Source of the DNA: Chara braunii
Lineage: Eukaryota > Streptophyta > Charophyceae > Charales > Characeae
DNA length: 52,714 bases
Assembly (NCBI GenBank): GCA_003427395.1
Contig: BFEA01000212.1
Location: 1,448,367-1,501,080 of the forward strand
Direction of reading: 5' to 3'
Shown: in pieces, positions 1-9,467 of the stretch
Layout: every line of letters starts with the position of its first letter
How positions within the stretch are numbered: position 1 is the stretch's first letter
The notes under the pieces: model-generated
Told to the model about the DNA's origin: nothing
The model's database searches: none
The model's input: the letters and a program-made list of their open reading frames with translations, nothing else
Program-made: the position numbers and the translations under genes

Positions 1-676
1 ACCCTCTGGGACCCCACTCCGGAGGAGGGTCCAGCAGGGCACCAATCTCTCTCGCCTCCAGCAGACCTCGATAACCCAGACCTCTGTCAGCCCCTTTGTG
101 CTGGCAGAGTACAGCGCAGGTCCCAGCTATGGCCTGCGCTCCGAAGGTCTGGCTATGTCCGTCTCCACTCCACGCTGAGTCGTCACCACTCCCGGTTCAC
201 ACGTAGTGCAGCAGCGATAAACACGGTACCAACTCCCAAAAGCCCTGAACCGATGTCCCCATCCTACTTCTAGCCTACACCGACCTAGACCGGACTGACT
301 GACCGACCGGTACCATATCTGTTTCGGCCTCTCGGCCTCTACCGGACCCGGCTATAGGCTATAGGACCGTCTATTCAGAATAGGCCCATAGGGCCTGTCT
401 GTCTAGGGGTAGCCCAGGCCTGCTATCAGCAGTTAGGGTAGCTGTAGGGAATCGAGTTAGTACCGGGCCTGTATTTTTCCCGGATTTGCAGATATGTCCC
501 TCATGAATTTCCCTCACAGGTAGGTCTCTCGGTTAGCCCTCAGCCAAACAAAATTACGAATCTGTCCTACCTATAGTACAGCCTCGACAGAGAGAGGCTA
601 CAGGCGACCAAAAAACAGCAAGTCATTGCACACACACACACAATCAGTTCAAATTTATGTATGTATGTAAGGACCC
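1..676. other. Unassigned non-coding DNA
   Basis: No credible reading frame, RNA gene or repeat boundary is visible. The stretch mixes GC-rich sequence with many short GGCC/CCGG-type motifs and ends in a short CA run (629-642) just before the family-A LTR. It may be part of another decayed LTR, but I found no second copy in the window. Confidence 0.4.
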
Positions 677-1965
677 TGCCAAACACGGACTGAGACACAG
701 CTGATTTCTGATTTTTGCTCATGGAATGAATGCCTTGCTGAGTTTCCCGCTTGTTGCTGAGTTATCTAAGTCTGTGTGTGTGCATGCTTCCTGGTCTGCA
801 TGCCTGTCTGAGTGTTTGTCGGCTTGAGTGTGTGTGTGACCCGCAACGGCACTTGTTCGTTCAGAGGGCTCGAAGGGCCAGTACTTACCTGTGGCCGTGA
901 CATTGAGGGTTGCTGCGGGGAAAACACTCAATTGGCGGGAAAGAGGCCCGCGGCACTTGAAGCAGCTGAAAAACACTCAAGTAGCAGGTAGGCGGGTTCC
1001 ACACCGGGTAGAGGTAGATGTACTGGGTACTCGAGGCCGAGCAGAAGACGACAAAAGTTGGCATTTTTAGAGGCCCAGGAGTTGTAGGCTAGGTCTACGT
1101 AGGCAGGTACCGGTCCAACCAGTCTGAGTCTAGGGCCTGTACGGGCAATATCAGAGTCTGCAATGATGTTTCCCTCCGAAAGAGAGGAGGTACCGGTTGC
1201 TTGGAGGCCGTGCGGCCTGGGAAGTCACTCGCCAAGAGGCAAGTAGGCCGCTATATCTCCAGGAGGAGCAAAGTGCTCCTCATTATCGGTGTGCAAGTTT
1301 GGCGACACACTGGTTGGAGCGCTGGCTGGAGCAGCGCTAGCAAGGAGCAGCGCTTCTGGGGAGGAGCAAGGACAGGAGGAAGAAGAAGACCAGGACTAGG
1401 AGGGAGGAGTGCCAGAGGTACTTACCTGGCTATGGTGGTTGCCATCTTCATCACCTTGGTGTGCGCTGCAGCAAAAAGGCTCCAGCGGGGGTAGAGCTAC
1501 ACCAAGAAGCTTCGAGGCAGAGTCAGGCATGGCGGCCTGAGCTAGAGCAGCCATAGCTGCTTGAGTTGTCTTCTACACATCAGGGCAAGGCCCAGACAGT
1601 CCACCATAGCCTTGGCCTTCGAGAAGAGGAAGGAGAAGGGCGCCATCGCTATGTTGGACCTCATGTGATACCTGCAGTAGAAGAGGGATTCAGACATTGA
1701 TTCTGGTTCAGCCATTCAACATTATTATTATTATTTTTGATTGAATAAGAGGGGAGGAGATAAGGAGGAGAGTAGTGGTTGGCGAAGAAGAGCATTATCA
1801 TTGGTCTATGCTGGTGTACATCATCTTCTTCTTTTTTCTTTCTTCTTCTTCTTCTTCTTTTTCTTTCCCTCCCTCTCGTCTCAAGTTCATTCATTTCTTT
1901 TTGCAATTGGACGGCATTGTACTTTCTGATGAATGTGTACTTCAAAATTGGCCAGGATCATAACA
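677..1965 (+). mobile_element. LTR A1, 5' LTR of a family-A retrotransposon
   Basis: This block aligns along its length with 29667-31162 (same strand) and 23590-24915 (opposite strand), so it is a dispersed repeat. It begins TGCCAAACACGG and ends in TAACA, and a tRNA-Met primer-binding site follows within 2 bases, which marks its right edge as the end of a 5' LTR. Length is about 1.29 kb. The reverse copy downstream of E4 shows that this LTR family belongs to a Ty3/gypsy element. The 3' part contains a CT-rich microsatellite (about 1826-1875). Short open frames inside are LTR sequence, not genes. Confidence 0.8.
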
Positions 1966-1966
1966 T

Positions 1967-1978
1967 TGGTATCAGAGC
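1967..1978 (+). promoter_or_regulatory. Primer-binding site, initiator-Met tRNA type
   Basis: TGGTATCAGAGC is the standard plant primer-binding site complementary to the 3' end of initiator Met tRNA. It lies one base after the terminal CA of LTR A1, where reverse transcription of the element would be primed. The expected gag leader follows only as unrecognisable sequence, so the rest of this element is lost. Confidence 0.85.
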
Positions 1979-2016
1979 GGATTCTACTTGCTGGCGAGAG
2001 TTGACTTCGGTGCCCT

Positions 2017-2060
2017 AACCCTAACCTAAGTGGTCGAGGGCACCACTTAGGGTTAGGGTT
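2017..2060. repeat. Telomere-like inverted repeat
   Basis: Arms of 17-18 nt built from CCCTAA / TTAGGG units (AACCCTAACC-TAAGTGG against CCACTTAGGGTTAGGGTT, one indel) flank a 9-nt spacer. It sits about 40 bases after the primer-binding site. Teloboxes of this kind also occur in plant promoters; here it may be a leader hairpin or telomere-like filler. Confidence 0.6.
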
Positions 2061-2674
2061 GGTTGTGAGGGAAGTGGGACAGCACGGCTAAGGGAACCTG
2101 CCCCCACCTGGTTAGGTCGTGTTGGGTTGACGCTGGACCTAACCAGGTTGCTTGAGAGGAAGTTTGGGGTGGCAAGACATTTCGTGGAGACTTCATGCGA
2201 CAATTTGAGAGAGGCAACAGCAGCCATTCAGCATCTACAGACTGCAAGTTGCTACTTTGTTCTTCAGCATCATGCACTTGGGTGTTGGAGTCAGACCCTC
2301 ATCGGAGATAGGACACTAGTGTAGGGGTAGTGTTACAGGCTATGTAACCCCAGCAGCCGTGGTAATGGCGGTCATGACCGCGGCCCGTGGTCGGGGTCGC
2401 GGGGCCACGGTCATGACCGTCGCGGTCGCGGTCAAAATCGGCCCGCTGCGGCTGACGGGAGGGGTGTCCTGCCAATCGGGGTCAGGATTCCCGTTGCATG
2501 ACCCGGGCCCCACCCGTCCATTAAAAAATAATAATAATAAACAACTAAAAAACGGGGGGGTCCAAATAGGGGGGGGTTTAGAGGGGGGAGAAAAAAATCA
2601 TGAACCCCCCATTTTTTTTTTTTATAAATATTCTATCTGTTGAAAAACCTGCTGTTTTTTTTTTCTTTTTTTTT
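2061..2674. other. Decayed leader-like DNA, no gene
   Basis: No supported coding sequence. A GC-rich stretch at 2360-2520 contains repeated GGTCATGACCGCGG / GGTCGCGGTC motifs with dyad symmetry around TCATGA. It is followed by AT-rich, A-run and G-run low-complexity sequence. Confidence 0.4.
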
Positions 2675-2808
2675 TTAATTGATTGATTGATTGATTGATT
2701 GGTTGGTTGATTGGTTGATTGGTTGATTGATTGATTGGTTGAATTTTTCTTTGGGATTGATTTATTGATTGATTGATTGGCTGATTGATTGATTGATTGA
2801 TTGGTTGG

Positions 2809-2841
<33 letters not shown>

Positions 2842-2906
2842 GGAGAAGGGCGCCCCCCCCCCCCCCCCCCCCCCGCCGGGCCCCGGCACACACACACACA
2901 CACACG
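2675..2906. repeat. TGAT/TTGG microsatellite with poly-C and CA tract
   Basis: A (TGAT)n array with TTGG variants is followed by a GGTGGAGAAGGGCGCC hairpin remnant, a poly-C run and a CA run. This is the same composite order as the satellite at 8050-8680, so it is a dispersed compound repeat. The long Asn-Gln-Ser open frames on the minus strand are translation of this microsatellite. Confidence 0.85.
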
Positions 2907-3154
2907 TGCAGTAACTTGTGTGCAGCAAGGGCTGTACGGGGCTCAGACCTGCCCCAGGCCACGCACAACTTAACTGTTCTGCGTTGGGCTGTGTGACCAG
3001 GCACTGCCCAGGCCACAGACCGCTGTGTCCGTCTGTGAGACCGAACGCTGCGTGTGGAAATTCAAAAGTCAAAGTCCACTGTAGAGTCAAAGGTACCAGG
3101 CCCTGCCCCTTGTCTGGATACACTCACTTGTGGTGTGCAGGTACCAAGACAGCA
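2907..3154 (+). mobile_element. E1 5' LTR fragment (first 248 bp)
   Basis: It starts TGCAGTAACTTGTG and matches the first 247 bp of the 3' LTR (7021-7267) closely. It then jumps directly into protease coding sequence. The LTR part that should carry the TATA motif is absent, so this end cannot drive transcription from its own LTR promoter. Confidence 0.88.
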
Positions 3155-3384
3155 AGTTGCATCTCGGAATGAAGGTGAAAACTTTGTCTCGACCTATCAC
3201 GTCTGTTCTTGCGGACAAAAGCACGATTACTGTCTCGCAATACGTTGATTGTGTCAAGTGTTGGTTTCGCACACGGGAAGGTAAAAAAATTATACACGAG
3301 GTATCTTTTCTTATCGAGAAAGACCTTCTCTTTGACTTGATTCTGGGTATGGATTGGCACGAGGAAGCCAACCCAGACATTTAA
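3130..3384 (+). pseudogene. pol: E1 pol: retropepsin-like protease, C-terminal part
   Basis: The aspartic protease would cleave the Gag-Pol polyprotein. Only the C-terminal half remains: the segments KLHLGMKVK and DLILGMDWHEEA match E6, and the (I/L)LGMDW strand is a conserved element of Ty3/gypsy proteases. The catalytic DSG motif, present in E6, lies in the deleted part. The first residues of this open frame are translated LTR sequence, not protein. The frame ends because of an extra T near 3380 (ACATTTAAG against ACATTAAG in E6); the remainder continues in another frame to about 3511. Confidence 0.8.
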
Positions 3385-3511
3385 GTTCAGAGAAAAGGTT
3401 GTGCAACTACGAGACGCACAATCTGAATTGAAGGCCATCAAGTTGTATCATAAGTCTGGCTCTGACTCTAACTTGTCTTTTTGTTGTATGAGTTATCCGG
3501 CTTTTTGATCG

Positions 3512-4771
3512 ATGGTTGCAAAGAAGAAGTTGGACCAGGAAGTTACGACGGTACTCGTGAAACAAGTTGGTGAGTCCTCTACTTCCTATCCCCCCTCGAT
3601 TCATAAACTCCTCGACGAGTATAAAAATTTATCCTTAGAACCCACAGGGATAACTGAGCGTGCTATTAAGCACACTATTGAAATCATTCCTAGTAGTAAG
3701 ACTCCCAAGGGCCCTATCTATCGAATGCCTCCTAGGAAACTTGAGGAACTGAGAAAACAACTCCAGGACTTGACTGAAAAATGATGGATTCGCCCTAGCT
3801 CTTCTCCTTACAGCACTCCTGTTTTGTTTGTGCCTAAAAAGGAAGGTGAGTTACGTTTGTGTATCGACTATAGAGGGCTGAACTCTGTCACTGTTAAAAA
3901 TGTCGAACCCCTACCACGTATTGATGACCTGTTGGATCAGTTGCAGGGCTGTAAATACCTCAGTAAGATTGATCTGAAGTCTGGGTATCACCAAATCGAG
4001 GTGGAACCTGCGGATCAACACAAGACCGCCTTCCGAACCAGGTATGGTCACTATGAATTTGTGGTTATGCCCTTCGGACTGACGAATGCCCCAACAACCT
4101 TCCAAAGAGCTATGAATGAGTTGTTTCGACAGTGGTTGGACCAGTTCGTCATTGTATATCTTGATGATATTCTAGTGTATAGAACAACACTAGAAGATCA
4201 TGAGAAACATTTACGTCTAATACTTGGGAAATTGCGCGAGGGCAATTTTAAGTTAAATCCCAAGAAATCTGAATTTGCTAAGTCCGAAGTTTTGTACTTA
4301 GGACATATAGTAAATGAAGATGGGTTGAGGCCAGAGGCAAAGAAGATTGCAGCGATTAGATATTGGCCACAACCTAAGTCCCTTACTGATCTTCGCTCCT
4401 TCCTTGGTCTGGCAAGCTACTATAGAAAGTTTGTTAGAAACTTCTCACTGATTGCTGCACCAATGAGAAGATTGTTGAAAAAAGGAACTATATGGTTATA
4501 GGATAAGGATTGTGAGTTATCCTTTAGGAAACTAAAGCATGTCTTGACTCACTACCCTGTGTTGAAAATCGATGACCCGTCTCTTCCTTTCATTGTCACA
4601 ACTGACGCAAGTCAGTATGGTATTGGCGTTGTCCTTCAACAGGATGATGGTAAAGGTTACAGACCAGTTGAGTTTATGTCTGCACGCCTACCTACTGAAA
4701 AGGTTGTCAATTCTACCTATGAGAGGGAACTGTATGCCTTAGTCTGTGCTTTGCAAACTTGGAGGCGTTAG
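3512..4771 (+). pseudogene. pol: E1 pol: reverse transcriptase and start of RNase H
   Basis: Copies element RNA into DNA and degrades the template. One frame carries RT motifs in order: [24 protein letters not shown] with the first catalytic Asp, [11 protein letters not shown], then YLDD at 4157-4168 (intact). An RT connection region (LRSFLGLASYY) and RNase H (VTTDASQYGIG, ERELYALV) follow. Two stops interrupt it: TGA at 3782-3784 where E6 has Arg, and TAG at 4499-4501 where E6 has Trp. After 4771 a short deletion removes the HYLLGRH region and shifts the frame. The apparent Met starts are only where open frames begin; pol would be made as part of a polyprotein. Confidence 0.92.
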
Positions 4772-5165
4772 GGAGACACTTCACAGTGTATTCTGACCAT
4801 TCTACCCTGAAGTGGATCAAGACATAACCCAAACTCTCTGACACACTAGTACGATGGTCTGCCTTTATTGATACTTTCGACTTTGAGTTGAAAACGATCA
4901 AAGGAAAGTCTAATGCGGTGGAAGATGCATTGTCTAGAAGAAGTGACTTCTTTGGAGCAATTGTCTCTTATTTGGATGTAGGGCAGGAAGTAAAAGAAAA
5001 GATTCGTCAAGGATATGCATCAGATCCTATATGGAAACCTATCATTGACACTGTATTAAAAGATCCATCTCTGCTTCCTACTTATAAGATCACTGATGGC
5101 TTACTTTTCTTTATGGATCAAACTGAACAAAGACTGTGCATCCCTCATAAAGAAGAGATTAAAAG
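4772..5165 (+). pseudogene. pol: E1 pol: RNase H end and linker to integrase
   Basis: The sequence continues RNase H (SDHSTLKWIKT equivalent, then FELKTIKGKSNAVEDALSRR) and the linker into integrase (TDGLLFFMDQTEQRLCIPH). TAA at 4825-4827 replaces a Gln codon that is CAG in E6. The open frame from 4888 stops exactly where the DNA transposon begins at 5166. The VEDALSRR motif is the usual end of gypsy RNase H. Confidence 0.85.
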
Positions 5166-5683
5166 CTAGGTAGCATGGGTTATCTGGCCGGATAATCTGG
5201 TCGGATTATCTGGCCGGATGATCGAGGGGTAGGATCATCCGAAAATCCGGATGATTAAAAAAGGGCTTTAAAAAAAAAAAAAAAAAAAAAAAAAGTGATA
5301 TTGCGCATCCAAAATACAATAGAACTACGTTCCTATTTCATGAAAAACTTAATAGGGCCTGGAAGGGTTCAAAGGGGATAAGATAGGGAATAAAGGGGTT
5401 TAGAGGGGGGATGCTTAATTCATTCTATAATTTTTTTATCTAAATATTGTTTTCTTGTTCTGTTTTATTTTTTATCTTCAAATCTGTCGAGTAATCAAAG
5501 ATGGCCTCAAGCCAAAAGTTGTTCATATCATTGATATGAACAACATATTTGTTTTTCAGATTTTTTTGAAATGTTTTTTTTTTAGGGCCGGATTTGCCAT
5601 ATCCGAAATTAATCCGAAAATTTCATCCGGATTGAAAATTCTGGATAAAATTGGTCTGCCGGATATCCGGATTTGCTACTTAG
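5166..5683. mobile_element. hAT-like non-autonomous DNA transposon (MITE), 518 bp
   Basis: It interrupts the E1 integrase leader precisely. The target ATTAAAAG is present at both edges (5158-5165 and 5684-5691), an 8-bp duplication as made by hAT (or P) transposases. Ends are CTAGGTAGCA and TGCTACTTAG, inverted repeats matching 9 of 10. Both subterminal regions carry many CCGGAT/ATCCGG motifs in both orientations, typical of transposase-binding subterminal repeats. The interior is AT-rich with a long A run (about 5270-5294) and has no transposase. The small open frame 5455-5688 is not a gene. Confidence 0.85.
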
Positions 5684-5691
5684 ATTAAAAG

Positions 5692-6358
5692 TTTGTTGAT
5701 TGGGGAATGTCATGACTTTGAGGGACACTTTGGATTCAAGAAAACGTATGCCGAAGTGAGAGAACGTTTTGAATGGAAGGGTATGAAGGAAGATGTACTA
5801 ACTTATGTGCGTACCTGTCTGGTGTGTTAGAGGAACAAACCGTCACACGAGAACCCACTCGGTCTCTTGAGACCATTGCCGATTCCCAGTGAACCAGATG
5901 AATCCATCTCCATGGATTTCATGAGTCTCATAAAGAGTCGCAATGACAGTAGCCAGGTGATGGTGATTGTAGATCGTTTCTCTAAATATGCCATGTTCAT
6001 TCCCTTACCCGCTGAAGCGAAAACTGAACTTGTAATTCAAAATTTTCAGATGCGATGGGTAACTGAGTATGGGTTTCCCCTATCTATTGTGTCTGACAGA
6101 GATACAAGATTCACAAGTATGCCATGGCAAAAGCTGATGGAGGCATAAGGTACTCGCTTGACCATGTCGTCAGGACGACATCCTGAAACGAATGGCCAAA
6201 GTGAACAGATGAACCGTCTGTGCCAACAGTTGTTGCGCATGTATGTAAGGCCTGATCAAATTGATTGGGATGAAAACCTGCCTAAGATAGCCAGTGCATA
6301 TAACAGTAGTGTCCACACTGCAACTGGACGCACCCCTAATGCACTACATAAAGGCTGA
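5692..6358 (+). pseudogene. pol: E1 pol: integrase zinc domain and catalytic core
   Basis: Would insert element cDNA into chromosomes. The HHCC zinc-binding segment (HDFEGHFG ... CLVC) is followed by the DDE core: Asp in ISMDFM (about 5910), Asp in SIVSDRDTRF (about 6090), Glu in NGQSEQMNR (about 6200). All three catalytic residues are present. One frame runs through with stops TAG 5828-5830 (Gln in E6), TAA 6146-6148 (Tyr in E6), TGA 6356-6358 (Trp in E6) and one near 6397. Upstream it is separated from RNase H by the DNA transposon. Confidence 0.92.
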
Positions 6359-6436
6359 AAACCTAGACGTCCCATTGATGTTTTAACTCGGGACTAGTTT
6401 CTTAGATTACCAACAGGGACTCGTGAGTATGCAGTA

Positions 6437-6961
6437 ATGTTTCAGCAAGACATACAAAAGGTAAAAAATAACCTAAAGAAACCTCAAGATCAAATGATAA
6501 CCCAAGCTAATAAACATCGCCGACCTTCATCATTTAAGGTAGGAGATCTAGTTTGGGTCAAGTCTAACGAGTTCTCGTTGGAAGAAGACATAACGCAAAA
6601 ACTATTGCCTGTCTATTTTGGACCCTGGGAGGTTCTTAAAGTCACAGGAGATGATGAGGGACCGTCATACCGAATATATATTCCTCCTCACCTCAGAACC
6701 TATTCCGTCTTCCATGCTTCCAAACTGTTACCTTATGTGGAAGGAAATGAATTCCCAAACAGACCATCAATGATACCCCCCTCCATGGATGGAGGATATG
6801 AGGTAGATAGAGTCCTTGAGCATGGATATTTCTCCACCGGAGGATGTGGACGCCCGCAGAAGCAATTCAAGGTAAGATTCAAAACACAAGCACCCTCTGA
6901 AGATAGGTGGTTTACAAAAAAACAATTACTTGAATCTGCTCCTGACATAGTCTCTGCATAG
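6437..6961 (+). pseudogene. pol: E1 pol: integrase C-terminus with chromo-like tail
   Basis: The region starts with a basic linker, then VGDLVWVKSNEFSLEED and LLPVYFGPWEVLK (a GPY/F-type module), then PVFHASKL-type sequence. The last about 55 residues (VDRVLEHG ... FKVRF ... EDRWFTKKQLLESAPDIV) resemble a chromodomain in layout but lack the TWEP block. The same tail is present in E2, E4, E5, E6 and E7. It is in frame with the integrase core. Chromodomains of Ty3/gypsy integrases direct insertion to marked chromatin; that role for this variant is inference. Confidence 0.85.
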
Positions 6962-7006
6962 GAAAGAGGATTGAGGTCTTAACATTTCTGCGATGGAACT
7001 CGAAAT

Positions 7007-7020
7007 CGGGCCGGCAGGAA
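7007..7020 (+). promoter_or_regulatory. E1 polypurine-rich tract before 3' LTR
   Basis: CGGGCCGGCAGGAA directly precedes the TG of the 3' LTR. E6 has the same GGGCCGGCAGGAA before its LTR. It is in the position of the plus-strand primer, although two C-containing interruptions make it an imperfect purine tract. Confidence 0.6.
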
Positions 7021-8038
7021 TGCAGTAACTCGTGTGCAGCAAGGGTTGTACGGAACTCAGACCCGCCCCAGGCCACGCAAAACTTTACTATTCTGCGTTG
7101 GGCTGTGTGATCAGGCACTGCCCAGGCCACAGACCGCTGCGTCCGGCTGTGAGACCGAACGCTGCGTGTGGAAATTCAAAAGTCAAAGTCCACTGTAGAG
7201 TCAAAGGTACCAGGCCCTGGCCCTTGTCTGGATACACTCACTTGTGGTGTGCAGGTACCAAGACAGCATCCAGGCCGAAGAGGATTCGGTTTCAGAATAA
7301 TCGGAGCCCTCGTCCGCATTGAGATTAGGACGACTGAGGGAGGCAGCATCCGGGGCCTAGCCTCCGGGTCAACAATATATAAGGGCTGACTTCCCGGCAT
7401 TGACATTCATTCACTCTTGCGGCAATGCTGACTTTCTGCTTTGACGACGACGCTGGCTCTATGTCGAGATGCTAGTTGTACGCTAGTTTTTGGCTGGCAC
7501 TTGCGAGATACAGTGACGCGCCGCTCGCCAGGCATGGTGGCTGACTTGCTCTTGTCTACTTGGTATGCTGACGTGGCAGCTGCCACGCGTTGCTGTTGAC
7601 GTGGCCGCTGCCACGTGTATTTGATGCTGATGTGGCGGCTACATTGGAGAGATACAAGTGTTCAGATTCGTCGTATTCAGGAGGGGATCATGACTGTGGG
7701 AGGATCAGAGATACGTGCCTGTTTATCTTGAGGTTGATGATGCTCCAACGTTGATGATTGACTTATTGACGTGTCACATGGCACATTGAGGAGAACTTCA
7801 GATATCGTTCTGATCATTGTTGCTAAGGTGGCGACATTGGGAAGAGAGCCCGAAGTAGAAGAGGGCGCAATATTCTTTTCCACCCACTATGTCTACTTTC
7901 CCAATCTCTCGCTTATTCGTCTGTGAATGATTATCCATCTCTTTGTATCTGGTAACGATTTCAACTATTGATATTTCATCAGCTGGATGTGGGCTGGCAT
8001 TATCAACAAGTGTCATCACGATTTGGGTTCATTATACA
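7021..8038 (+). mobile_element. E1 3' LTR (LTR B1), 1018 bp
   Basis: It aligns with the reverse copy at 39665-40689 (1025 bp). The better preserved copy has termini TGTAAT ... ATTACA; here they are TGCAGT ... ATTATACA. It contains a TATA motif at 7376-7383 and, about 190 bp further, a cluster of palindromic TGACGTGGC / GCCACGTG motifs (7568-7640). The first 247 bp equal the 5' stub at 2907-3154. Confidence 0.88.
7376..7383 (+). promoter_or_regulatory. LTR B TATA box
   Basis: TATATAAG in the context AACAATATATAAGGGC is a strong plant-type TATA motif. The E6 LTR has TAAATAAG at the same place. It predicts a transcription start (U3/R boundary) about 30 bp downstream, near 7410. Confidence 0.65.
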
Positions 8039-8049
8039 CGGGTCAAACC

Positions 8050-8052
8050 CGC

Positions 8053-8083
<31 letters not shown>

Positions 8084-8128
8084 GATTGATTGATTGATTG
8101 GTGGGGAAGGGGTCGCCCTTCCCCCCCC

Positions 8129-8167
<39 letters not shown>

Positions 8168-8224
8168 GCAAGCGCGCGCGTGGGGGTCAAACCCGTTGTT
8201 TACTTTTTTTTACTTTTTCTTTTT

Positions 8225-8264
<40 letters not shown>

Positions 8265-8355
8265 TGAGGAAGGGGTCGCCCTTCTCCCCTGCGGGCGCGC
8301 ACACACACACACACACGGTTGATTGATTGGTGGGGAGGGGGTCGCCCTTCTCCCC

Positions 8356-8429
<74 letters not shown>

Positions 8430-8581
8430 CACGCGTGCGGGTCGAACCCGTTGTTTACTTTTTTTTTTTGATTGATTGGTGGGGAAGGGGTCGCCCTCCC
8501 GCACACACACACGCGCACGCACGCAGGTTCTGTTTATTTTTTTTACTTTTTCTTTTTTTTGATTGATTGATTGATTGATTT

Positions 8582-8626
<45 letters not shown>

Positions 8627-8680
8627 GGGGAAGGGGTCGCCCTTCCCCTCCGCACATGCACACACACACACACACACATA
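8050..8680. repeat. Compound satellite: T-run, (TGAT)n, hairpin core, (CA)n
   Basis: Five degenerate units each run poly-T, (GATT)n, a GGTGGGGAAGGGGTCGCCCTTCCCC-type core broken by a GTCG loop, then GC/CA dinucleotides. Cores lie near 8101, 8262, 8329, 8478 and 8623. The core is a near-perfect hairpin (GGGAAGGG / CCCTTCCC). Several units also carry GGTCAAACCCG or GGTCGAACCCG. The long Cys-Val and His-Thr open frames here are microsatellite translation. Confidence 0.85.
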
Positions 8681-9170
8681 TGTAATCAGACTCGCTTTCG
8701 TCTTCACTTCACATACATGGAGACATATATCAATCCATGTTGGCGCTGTGCGCCCACACAAAGCTCAGAGATACTAAAGTTGAGAACACAATTTGGATAC
8801 AAACTCGTTTCCAATTGGCTAGGGCGCCTGAGCGCTCACACATTCTCTATCCAACACCGTACTCAACCGTTTGCACACACTCGACTCTGGATCTCCCTGG
8901 ATATCCCACGCACACAAACTCAGTACAAAACACACACACTCACACTGAACTTTATCTCTATGCTACAACAGATATGGCCGCTCTACTACTACGGGCTATG
9001 GACGAACTATCTCACTTCAGCCCACTTCAACCTCGGGCTTCTGCAGACCACCTCGCACAAGACGCCTGCCAGCGCTTCCGCACGGCTCACGCAGGAATGA
9101 ATGAATGGTTGGACGCTGCCTCTTGATTTATACTTTTGTAAGTCGCTGGTCTTCCCTTTTCCACCCGGAT
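8681..9170 (+). repeat. Dispersed repeat G, copy 1
   Basis: It aligns with 50570-51040 on the same strand: shared blocks are the CAGACTCG start, CAACTGGCTA, CCCTGGATATCCCAC, and the end GCGCTTCCGCAYGGCTCACG through GCTGCCTCTTGATTTATACTT. Both copies follow microsatellite DNA. Both contain a small open frame ending in QRFR.AHAGM.E.L.AAS before TGA. It may be an LTR fragment; I cannot assign it to an element. The following 9171-9467 holds nothing recognisable. Confidence 0.65.
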
Positions 9171-9467
9171 GAAAAATGCGTTAGGGAATGGATGTGTGGC
9201 TAAGGATGACGCTTAGCTTGCGCATAATGGAAGAAAAGTCTCAAGGAACTCCCTGAACTGCCTGTGTATTGGAAGGAGCAATTGCATGAGAACACAACGA
9301 AGTATCAAGAAAAAGATGTTTGCGATTGAACAGCGAAAACCGTCTCCTTGCGAGAAAGTTGAGCTACTTCCCCAATGTCAAGGCTCTCTTGCTCGATGGC
9401 CCATCCCCATCCATCTCAAAGCACTAGGTGGGGATGACCCTGTGACGAATGGCTTCGCGCCCTAAGC

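Larger units (their letters stand above)
2907..8038 (+). mobile_element. E1: truncated Ty3/gypsy retrotransposon, family B
   Basis: Order: 5' LTR stub, protease, reverse transcriptase, RNase H, integrase, chromo-like tail, purine tract, full 3' LTR. Protease before RT and integrase last is the Ty3/gypsy order. Gag and the rest of the 5' LTR are missing through a deletion ending at 3152-3154. Its closest relative here is E6 on the opposite strand, which gives the ancestral reading for most lesions. Pol is broken by an insertion of one T near 3380, a deletion near 4770, several in-frame stops and a 518-bp DNA transposon. It is not autonomous. Confidence 0.92.

Noticed and set aside
2578-3123. 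Long minus-strand frame with Asn-Gln-Ser repeats
   Set aside because: It is translation of the TGAT microsatellite and LTR B sequence.
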